Part shown: one piece after another, positions 1 through 4,659 of the stretch
Layout: each line of letters begins with the position of its first letter
Numbering within the stretch: the stretch's first letter is position 1
NCBI GenBank assembly: GCA_028290165.1
Contig: JAQGKJ010000577.1
Coordinates: 1 to 6,130 of the forward strand
Length of the DNA: 6,130 bases
Source: Bradyrhizobium sp.
Lineage (GTDB): Bacteria; Pseudomonadota; Alphaproteobacteria; Rhizobiales; Xanthobacteraceae
Direction of reading: 5' to 3'
Made by a program: the position numbers and the translations under genes
Notes under the pieces: model-generated
The model's input: the letters and a program-made list of their open reading frames with translations, nothing else
What the model was told of the DNA's origin: nothing
Database searches by the model: none

Positions 1-36
1 GAGCTGGTGAAGATTTTGAAGCCGCTGGGGAAGTGA
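1..36 (+). CDS. 3' end of an unidentified gene (partial)
   Basis: Frame 1 is open from the window edge and ends in TGA at 34-36, giving the C-terminal tail ELVKILKPLGK. The tail is too short to identify a family. A hairpin-rich repeat begins about 15 bases after the stop, which is where a gene end would be expected. The next gene, a methyltransferase, converges on it from the other strand. That this is a real gene end is inferred from the clean stop just before a repeat. A chance open frame of 11 codons cannot be excluded. Confidence 0.4.
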   Translation, partial: ELVKILKPLGK

Positions 37-51
37 CGGCGCATCTTCGTC

Positions 52-190
52 CCTTCTCCCCTTGTGGGAGAAGGTGCCCGCGATACGAAGTATCGTGGGC
101 GGATGAGAGGTCCCTCTCCGCGAACCCCTCACCCGTCGCGATGCTCACTGCGTTCGCTTCGTGCCACCCTCTTCCACAAGGGGAGAGGGG
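52..190. repeat. Dispersed palindromic repeat, family A copy 1
   Basis: This stretch is a chain of hairpins. Positions 52-60 pair with 66-74 (ccttctccc / gggagaagg, 5-base loop). Positions 76-86 pair with 90-100 (gcccgcgatac / gtatcgtgggc, one G-T pair, loop gaa). Positions 167-175 pair with 181-189 with one wobble. The core aacccctcacccg (123-135) recurs at 2839-2851 in the second copy. Repeats of this make-up are scattered between genes in Bradyrhizobium-type genomes. Here the element fills the gap between two convergent genes, so its stems could end transcription or protect mRNA 3' ends from both sides. No T-run follows the stems, so it is not a textbook intrinsic terminator. An open frame across it (33-236, +) is a by-product of the repeat. 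Confidence 0.75.
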
Positions 191-214
191 AAGAAGCGGT
201 TCGGCAATGACGAC

Positions 215-1237
215 TTACACCGCCTTCATTCGATAATGACTAACCCCCCATTCGCTGCCGTCCGCGTAGCCGAACAGGCCTGATGTGGCGAGGAAGAACC
301 AGCGCCAGCGGCGCATCCATAGGCTCGTGTCAGTGCCGTAGACGCCGCGCAGAATGGTTTCGATCTCGTCGCGGTTACGGTCAAAATTGCCGAGCCAGTC
401 CAGCGCGGCGCGCTGATAGTGCAACCCGCTCCAGCGCCATTCCTTCTCGACCGCGAACAAATCAGAATATTGCCGGATCAGATGATGGCTCGGCATGACG
501 CCGCCGGCGAAGAAATGCTGCACGATCCAGTCTTCGCCATCGGTGCGATCGAAATAGGCGCCGGAGCGATGGGTGAAGATATGCATGAAGAAGCGGCCCT
601 CGGGCGCCAGCCACGATTTCACCCGCGTCAGCAATTCGCGCCAGTTCATCATGTGCTCGAACATCTCGACCGATACGATGCGGTCGAATTGCCGCTCCGG
701 GTCGAACACATTCATGTCGGCGGTGACCACGCGGAGATTTTTCAGTCCGCGCGACGCCGCCTCGGCTTCGATATATTCACGCTGGGTGCGCGAATTCGAC
801 ACCGCGGTGACCGGCGAATTCGGAAATTGCCGCGCCATCCACAGCGACAGCGAGCCCCAGCCGCAGCCGAGCTCGAGGATCGCCTGCCCGTCGGCGAGAT
901 CGGCGTGCGCGACGCTCTGGCGCAGCGCTTCTTCCTCGGCCTCCCGCAGCGTGGATTTTGCCTCCTTGTAGAAGCACGCCGAATATTTGCGGTTCGGGCC
1001 GAGCACGCGCGCGAAGAAGGCCGCCGGTACTTCGTAATGCTGGCTATTAGCTTCATCGGTATATTGGGCAATGGCGCGCGCCGCCATTTCGTCGGCAAAC
1101 CAGGCGTCGCTTTCCGCATTGCCACTGGCGAGCCGCGTCGCGGTGCGCGAGCACAGCCGCTGGATCGCGGCGCGGATGATGAGGTCGGGCAGCGGCACTC
1201 GCTCGGCGGTGCCGATAATTTTGGACACGAAGCTCAT
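215..1237 (-). CDS. SAM-dependent methyltransferase, cyclopropane-fatty-acid synthase / coclaurine N-methyltransferase-like
   Basis: The 340-residue protein is a class I SAM methyltransferase of the CFA-synthase superfamily. From the N-terminus it shows HYEVP (67-71), KYSACFY (84-90, with the family cysteine at 88), the SAM-binding motif I ELGCGWGSLS (122-131), SNSRTQREYI (147-156), EMFEHMMNW (191-199), FFAGGVMPS (242-250) and GLHYQRAALDW (271-281). The EMFEH and FF-GG-MPS blocks and the cysteine position resemble the coclaurine-N-methyltransferase-like branch more than E. coli Cfa. It is likely cytosolic or membrane-associated. Its substrate is unknown; a lipid is plausible given the DUF1295 remnant upstream. 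The start at 1237 is chosen because AGGGAG (1246-1251, minus strand) lies 8 bases upstream. The frame stays open to a TTG at 1345, but those 36 codons encode the C-terminal tail of the DUF1295 protein and should not be annotated as part of the enzyme. Confidence 0.88.
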   Translation of the reverse strand: MSFVSKIIGTAERVPLPDLIIRAAIQRLCSRTATRLASGNAESDAWFADEMAARAIAQYTDEANSQHYEVPAAFFARVLGPNRKYSACFYKEAKSTLREAEEEALRQSVAHADLADGQAILELGCGWGSLSLWMARQFPNSPVTAVSNSRTQREYIEAEAASRGLKNLRVVTADMNVFDPERQFDRIVSVEMFEHMMNWRELLTRVKSWLAPEGRFFMHIFTHRSGAYFDRTDGEDWIVQHFFAGGVMPSHHLIRQYSDLFAVEKEWRWSGLHYQRAALDWLGNFDRNRDEIETILRGVYGTDTSLWMRRWRWFFLATSGLFGYADGSEWGVSHYRMKAV

Positions 1238-1539
1238 GTGACCCACTCCCTTTTGCGGCGGCAGCGGAAAAAACATGCTGGTATGCGATTGATAGGCGCG
1301 ATAGCGCTCGCCCCGCGCCGCGATGTGCGAGCCGAGCCGCAGCAACCAGATCGCCAGTTTGGTGCGGCGCCCTCAATCGGCCACGGCGCGCTGCTAACCG
1401 CGACCAGCCCCACCCAAAACGTCCAGATGGTGTCGACCCAGCCGGACTTGCCGGCGCGCTGCTGCACCGTCCAGGCGATGGCCATCAGGATCGAAACCGA
1501 TAGCGCGATCGCAACCAGCGCTTCGAGATGCAAAACCAT
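1238..1539 (-). pseudogene. DUF1295 (steroid 5-alpha-reductase-like) membrane protein, internally deleted and frameshifted
   Basis: From ATG 1539, 61 codons encode a recognisable DUF1295 N-terminus: a hydrophobic helix (about residues 7-24), then VQQRAGKSGWVDTIWTF (25-41) and GAAPN (57-61). Near 1357 the homology moves to the other minus-strand frame, shared with the methyltransferase, as LAIWLLRLGSHIAAR (1357-1313). It then jumps directly to GERYRAYQSHTSMFFPLPP (1312-1256), which in intact relatives is the extreme C-terminus. Intact proteins of this type are, from memory, roughly 260 residues with several membrane helices, so about 160 residues are missing at the second junction and a few more at the first. 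The original frame stays open past the first junction and stops at TGA 1236-1234, overlapping the methyltransferase ATG as ATGA. The gene cannot make a functional reductase-like protein. Its translated leader may still support coupled translation of the methyltransferase. Confidence 0.75.
1246..1251 (-). promoter_or_regulatory. Ribosome binding site of the methyltransferase gene
   Basis: AGGGAG read on the minus strand lies 8 bases before ATG 1237. It decides the start: no comparable site precedes the upstream in-frame TTG at 1345. The site sits inside the last codons of the DUF1295 remnant. Confidence 0.6.
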
Positions 1540-1719
1540 CGTGCAAAACCCGTTAACCGCCGTCGGGCGTCAAAGATTTGTGAAATACGCATTACATCTA
1601 AGCCCGGTTTCAGGCCGAAGTTCCCTTTTCGCGACCGAAACGGACGCAATCGGCTTTTTTCTCGGGCTCGCTGTGCCATATTGGTGCCCGAAATCGGCTC
1701 CCCAACGGATACATCAGCA
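1540..1719. other. Divergent intergenic region
   Basis: These 180 bases separate the minus-strand DUF1295/methyltransferase unit from the plus-strand stator genes, so promoters for both should lie here. The region is AT-richer than the genes and includes a T6 run at 1655-1660 and catatt at about 1678-1683, which could be a -10-like box for the plus-strand gene. I could not pair either direction with a convincing -35 hexamer. It is the only intergenic gap in the window without a palindromic repeat. Confidence 0.35.
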
Positions 1720-2721
1720 ATGCCTTCAGGCCCCTCTTCCCGCTCCGCGATGGAGATCGAACTGACCAAACTCTCCTCGCCACGGATCTTTCTGGTACGG
1801 ATGCTGGTGTTTCTGGTGCTGTGCGGGCTCCTGACGGTCGTGCTCTACAAGCAGATCGTCACGGCCTTTTTCGCCAATCCCGGCCTCAACGCCCTGATCG
1901 GCCTGGTGCTCCTGATCGGCACCATCCTTTCGTTCCGCCAGGTGATCCGGCTCTATCCGGAAGTCGCCTGGGTCAATAACTTCCGCATCGCCGATCCCGG
2001 CCTTGCGATCGCCCGCCACCCGACGTTGCTGGCGCCGATGGCGGCGATCCTCGGCGGCGAGCGCACCGGTCGCATGTCGATCTCGCAGCAGACCATGCGG
2101 CATTTGCTGGACTCCATCGCCACCCGGCTCGACGAGGCCCGAGACATCTCGCGCTACATGACCGGCCTGTTGGTGTTCCTCGGCCTGCTCGGCACCTTCT
2201 GGGGCCTGATCGAAACCGTGGGCTCGGTCGGCAAGGTGATCGACGGCCTGAAGGTCGGCGGCGACGCCGGCGCCTTGTTCGATACGCTGAAGGAAGGTCT
2301 GGCCGCGCCGCTCGGCGGCATGGGCATTTCGTTTTCGTCTTCGCTTTTTGGTCTGGCCGGTTCGTTGATCCTCGGCTTTCTCGATCTGCAATCGAGCCAG
2401 GCGCAGAATCGCTTCTATACCGATCTTGAGGACTGGCTCGCTTCCACGGTGCGTGAATATTCCGGCGAGGGCGCTGGCGGCGGGGCAAGCGGCGAACTCC
2501 AGGCCGCGGTCGAGCGGCTGCGGCTGACACTGGAAGAAGGTGGCGCCAGCCGCGGCACGACAGCCGCGATGGCCAATCTCGCCGAAGCCATTCAAGGCCT
2601 GGTGTCGCATATGCGCACCGAGCAGCAGATGATCCGCGAATGGGCCGACGGCCAGGGCGAGCAGAACCGCGAGATCAAGAAATTGCTCGATCGTATCGCG
2701 CGCCAGCCGGAGAAGAATTAG
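1720..2721 (+). CDS. MotA/TolQ/ExbB-family proton channel protein
   Basis: The 333-residue inner-membrane protein has four predicted helices: about 23-47, 56-73, 147-168 and 200-223. The cytoplasmic loop between helices 2 and 3 is about 70 residues. Helix 3 carries LGLLGTFWGLIETV (154-167), the signature of TolQ/ExbB/MotA channels, with a polar threonine at 159. Helix 4 begins with PLGGMGISFSSSLFGL (197-212). After helix 4 comes a cytoplasmic tail of about 110 residues, rich in charged, probably helical sequence (257-329) and containing a GGG linker near 253-255. Such subunits form the ring that conducts protons with a MotB/ExbD/TolR-type partner, here the gene at 2945. Start 1720 is preferred: the frame is open further upstream, but that part is not protein-like. 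ATG 1750 is an alternative, and neither has a strong Shine-Dalgarno site. No flagellar, Tol or Ton gene is nearby, so the driven process is unknown. Confidence 0.88.
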   Translation: MPSGPSSRSAMEIELTKLSSPRIFLVRMLVFLVLCGLLTVVLYKQIVTAFFANPGLNALIGLVLLIGTILSFRQVIRLYPEVAWVNNFRIADPGLAIARHPTLLAPMAAILGGERTGRMSISQQTMRHLLDSIATRLDEARDISRYMTGLLVFLGLLGTFWGLIETVGSVGKVIDGLKVGGDAGALFDTLKEGLAAPLGGMGISFSSSLFGLAGSLILGFLDLQSSQAQNRFYTDLEDWLASTVREYSGEGAGGGASGELQAAVERLRLTLEEGGASRGTTAAMANLAEAIQGLVSHMRTEQQMIREWADGQGEQNREIKKLLDRIARQPEKN

Positions 2722-2765
2722 GATGCGAACCTGGACACACGGGCAGTCGGCTCCCTTTCAAATTG

Positions 2766-2791
2766 TCGAAGTCGGATATATCCGACTTCGA
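2766..2791. repeat. Perfect 26-bp palindrome
   Basis: The arm tcgaagtcggata (2766-2778) is followed without a spacer by its exact reverse complement (2779-2791), centred on TATA. It starts 44 bases after the stop of the MotA-like gene and adjoins the family A repeat. It may be a module of that repeat, a cruciform or RNA stem, or an operator for a dimeric regulator. The sequence alone does not decide between these. Confidence 0.8.
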
Positions 2792-2885
2792 TCGGAGAGG
2801 GCCGGGGTGAGGGGGGGTACGGTCTATCGATCGTCCCTAACCCCTCACCCGGCGCTGCGCGCCGACCTCTCCCTATGGGAGAGGT
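2792..2885. repeat. Dispersed palindromic repeat, family A copy 2
   Basis: The left arm ggagagggccggggtgagggg (from 2795) is the inverse of a right arm made of cccctcaccc (2841-2850) and gacctctcc. Between these right-arm pieces sits a small hairpin, cggcgc-tgc-gcgccg (2850-2864). The right end forms a further stem, acctctccc (2865-2873) with gggagaggt (2877-2885) around the loop tat. The core aacccctcacccg is shared with the copy at 52-190. The element occupies the gap between the MotA-like and MotB-like genes, which probably belong to one transcript, so it would be transcribed and could attenuate downstream expression or stabilise the upstream message. Confidence 0.75.
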
Positions 2886-2933
2886 GAAGCTAAACCTCGG
2901 ATAGATCCTGATATCTAACGTCTGATCTGCAGC

Positions 2934-2937
2934 GGAG
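2934..2937 (+). promoter_or_regulatory. Ribosome binding site of the MotB-like gene
   Basis: GGAG with 7 bases to ATG 2945 is a good Shine-Dalgarno match. It supports independent translation initiation of this gene despite the repeat-filled gap before it. Confidence 0.55.
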
Positions 2938-2944
2938 AAACCAA

Positions 2945-3973
2945 ATGGCCCTCGCCCGTTCACGCCGCAACGAAACCGGATTCAACTACTGGCCGGGGTT
3001 TGTCGATGCGCTGTCGACGCTGGTGCTCTCGATCGTGTTCCTGCTGTCGGTATTTTTGGTGGTGCAGTTCTTCCTGTCGCAGGAAGTCACCGGCAAGGAC
3101 AAGGCACTCGAGCAGCTCAACGCCAAGATCGCGCAGTTGAACGACCTGTTGTCGCTGGAAAAGCTCGGCAAGCTCAATCTCGACGACCAGGTCTCGCAGC
3201 TGCGCGCGGGGCTGGCGTCCACGGAAGCCGAGCGCGATCGCATCAAGGGGCTCTATGAGGGCCTTGCCGGGGCCGGCAACGACGCCGCCGGCCGCGCCAA
3301 CGAGCTTAACAAGGCGCTGGATTCCGAAAAACAAGTGTCGTCACGGGCGCTGGCGCAGATCGAGGTGCTGAACCAGCAGATCAGCGCCCTGCGCCGCCAG
3401 CTTGCGGCACTGGAAGAGGCGCTCGATGCTTCCGAAAAGCGCGACAAGGAATCGCAGGGCAAGATCGCCGATCTCGGACAACGGCTGAACGTCGCACTGG
3501 CGCAGCGGGTTCAGGAATTGTCGCGCTACCGCTCGGAATTCTTCGGCCGCCTGCGCGCCATTCTCGGCAACCGGCCGGACATCAGGATCGTCGGCGACCG
3601 TTTTGTGTTCCAGTCGGAAGTGTTCTTCGACACCGGACAGGCGCTGTTGCTCCCCGAGGGCCGCGCCGAACTGGATAAACTCGCCACCGCGCTGATTGAT
3701 CTCGACAAGCAGATTCCGGCTGAGATCGCCTGGGTGCTGCGCGTGGACGGCCATACCGACGTGCGGCCCATCAACAGCCCGCTGTTCAAGTCGAACTGGG
3801 AATTGTCGTCGGCGCGCGCGATCTCGGTGGTGCAGTATCTGATCTCGCTCGGCGTGCCGGCGCAGCGGCTGGTCGCCGCCGGTTTTGCCGAATACCAGCC
3901 GCTCGACACCGCCGCGACCGAAGAGGCCTACAAGCGCAACCGCCGCATCGAGCTGAAGCTGACGGAACGGTAA
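2945..3973 (+). CDS. MotB-like peptidoglycan-binding stator protein (TM, long coiled coil, OmpA domain)
   Basis: The 342-residue protein has a short positively charged N-terminus and one membrane helix (about 19-43, FVDALSTLVLSIVF onward) with a single aspartate at 21. That matches the position of the proton-carrying aspartate of MotB/TolR/ExbD. A coiled coil of about 150 residues follows (roughly 48-198; repeated leucine heptads with Glu, Gln, Lys and Arg). Last comes a C-terminal OmpA/MotB domain (about 213-340) with VDGHTD (267-272), NWELSSARA (284-292) and RNRRIELKL (331-339), the residues that hold peptidoglycan in this family. It should be anchored in the inner membrane with the OmpA domain in the periplasm, partnering the channel protein encoded 223 bases upstream. 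Flagellar MotB has a much shorter linker, so this is probably a non-flagellar stator. The biological process is not known to me. Confidence 0.88.
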   Translation: MALARSRRNETGFNYWPGFVDALSTLVLSIVFLLSVFLVVQFFLSQEVTGKDKALEQLNAKIAQLNDLLSLEKLGKLNLDDQVSQLRAGLASTEAERDRIKGLYEGLAGAGNDAAGRANELNKALDSEKQVSSRALAQIEVLNQQISALRRQLAALEEALDASEKRDKESQGKIADLGQRLNVALAQRVQELSRYRSEFFGRLRAILGNRPDIRIVGDRFVFQSEVFFDTGQALLLPEGRAELDKLATALIDLDKQIPAEIAWVLRVDGHTDVRPINSPLFKSNWELSSARAISVVQYLISLGVPAQRLVAAGFAEYQPLDTAATEEAYKRNRRIELKLTER

Positions 3974-3996
3974 GGTGATGTCACGTGCCCTACGAC

Positions 3997-4090
3997 GTCG
4001 TCATGGCCGGGCTTGTCCCGGCCATCCACGTCTTAAGGCGCCACTGAAAAGAAAGGCGTGGATGCCCGGATCAAGTCCGGGCATGACGAC
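3997..4090. repeat. Dispersed palindromic repeat, family B copy 1 (double-hairpin element)
   Basis: The outer ends are a perfect 9-bp inverted repeat, gtcgtcatg (3997-4005) and catgacgac (4082-4090). Inside are two 9-bp stems with 5-base loops: atggccggg/cccggccat (4003-4011, 4017-4025) and atgcccgga/tccgggcat (4062-4070, 4076-4084). An inner pair, atccacg/cgtggat (4024-4030, 4057-4063), can close the middle. The minus strand gives the peptide MPGLDPGIHAF, a familiar false-gene product of this repeat in Bradyrhizobium-like genomes. The element starts 24 bases after the MotB-like stop and ends 9 bases before the acetyltransferase ATG, so the gene's leader is made of repeat. Confidence 0.8.
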
Positions 4091-4099
4091 TGTGTTTGG

Positions 4100-4555
4100 A
4101 TGATCGCCTCCTTCCGCCTGCGCCCCTATCGCGCCGAGGACGAAGACGCGGCCATCGCGCTGTGGCTTGAGACCTGGCAGCAGGCCTATCCTTCGATCGA
4201 CTTTGCCGCGCGCGTAAAATGGTGGCGCGAGCGCTGGCGCGGCGAATTGGTGCCGCACGCGGCGATCATTGTCGCGGAGCAGGCCGGCGCCCTGATCGGG
4301 TTCGTTACCATCGACACCTCAGGCTATCTCGACCAGCTGGTCGTCGCCCCCGGTCACTGGGGTTCGGAACTCGGCAACGCGCTGGTGGACGAAGCAAAGC
4401 GGCTGTCGCCCGATCGGATCACGTTGTTGGTCAACACCGACAACGCGCGCGCCATCCGTTTCTACGGGCGCAACGGATTTGTGCATGCCGGCGAGGATGT
4501 GAATCCGACATCGGGACGGCCGGTGTTGCGGATGGAGTGGAAAGGCAGTGATTAA
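4100..4555 (+). CDS. GNAT-family N-acetyltransferase
   Basis: The 151-residue protein has the GNAT layout: an N-terminal strand and helix FRLRPYRAEDEDAAIALW (5-22), a central strand IIVAEQAGALIGFVTID (56-72), motif A LDQLVVAPGHWGSELG (77-92) and motif B NARAIRFYGRNGF (115-127). The usual acetyl-CoA pyrophosphate loop R/Q-x-x-G-x-G/A is altered: W87 replaces the usual Arg/Gln and E90 replaces Gly, although G88 and G92 remain. It probably transfers an acetyl group from acetyl-CoA to an amine in the cytosol; the acceptor is unknown. Start ATG 4100 is preferred over the in-frame GTG at 4058, because the extra 14 codons lie mostly in the family B repeat. No clear Shine-Dalgarno site precedes 4100. 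Copies of the same repeat flank the gene on both sides. Confidence 0.82.
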   Translation: MIASFRLRPYRAEDEDAAIALWLETWQQAYPSIDFAARVKWWRERWRGELVPHAAIIVAEQAGALIGFVTIDTSGYLDQLVVAPGHWGSELGNALVDEAKRLSPDRITLLVNTDNARAIRFYGRNGFVHAGEDVNPTSGRPVLRMEWKGSD

Positions 4556-4560
4556 AAATC

Positions 4561-4649
4561 GTCATTGCCGGGCTTGACCCGGCAATCCATCTTCTTCGAA
4601 AAATGTTTTCCGGTGAATGACGGATGCCCGAGTCAAGCCCGGGCATGAC
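4561..4649. repeat. Dispersed palindromic repeat, family B copy 2 (double-hairpin element)
   Basis: This copy has the same plan and orientation as 3997-4090: a left stem attgccggg/cccggcaat (4564-4572, 4578-4586) with a 5-base loop, and a right stem atgcccg/cgggcat (4624-4630, 4640-4646). The outer ends gtcat (4561-4565) and atgac (4645-4649) are inverted. The centre differs from copy 1, so the copies are related but diverged. It lies between convergent genes, 5 bases after the acetyltransferase stop and 10 bases from the ABC transporter stop, where its stems may mark both mRNA 3' ends. The minus strand reads MPGLDSGIR, again a false-gene signature. Confidence 0.8.
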
Positions 4650-4659
4650 AAGTCGTGTT

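Noticed and set aside
33..236. Small plus-strand protein of 67 residues
   Set aside because: It lies almost wholly within the hairpin repeat at 52-190, overlaps the end of the methyltransferase gene and shows no protein-like pattern.
1238..1345. N-terminal extension of the methyltransferase from TTG 1345
   Set aside because: The 36 codons match the C-terminal end of DUF1295 proteins. There is no ribosome site before 1345, and a good one lies before ATG 1237.
1635..1660. Possible intrinsic terminator (ccga...tcgg followed by T6)
   Set aside because: The stem is only about 4 pairs with a long loop, and it lies upstream of the channel gene rather than after any plus-strand gene.
419..1765. Long plus-strand open frame of 448 codons opposite the methyltransferase
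   Set aside because: It is rich in Arg, His and Ala with no domain pattern, as expected for the antisense of a high-GC gene. The minus-strand methyltransferase has clear motifs.
1726..2610. Minus-strand open frame of 294 codons opposite the channel gene
   Set aside because: It is an antisense shadow of low-complexity His, Gln, Arg and Gly composition, while the plus strand has four membrane helices and family motifs.
1720..3973. Zorya-type antiphage system (ZorA/ZorB are MotA/MotB-like)
   Set aside because: No helicase, nuclease or ZorC/ZorD-like gene is adjacent. The neighbours are a repeat plus a GNAT gene on one side and a divergent lipid-type methyltransferase on the other. The channel protein's tail is also much shorter than that of ZorA as I remember it.
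4001..4258. Minus-strand protein containing MPGLDPGIHAF
   Set aside because: This is the well-known false translation of the family B repeat, and it overlaps the real GNAT gene.
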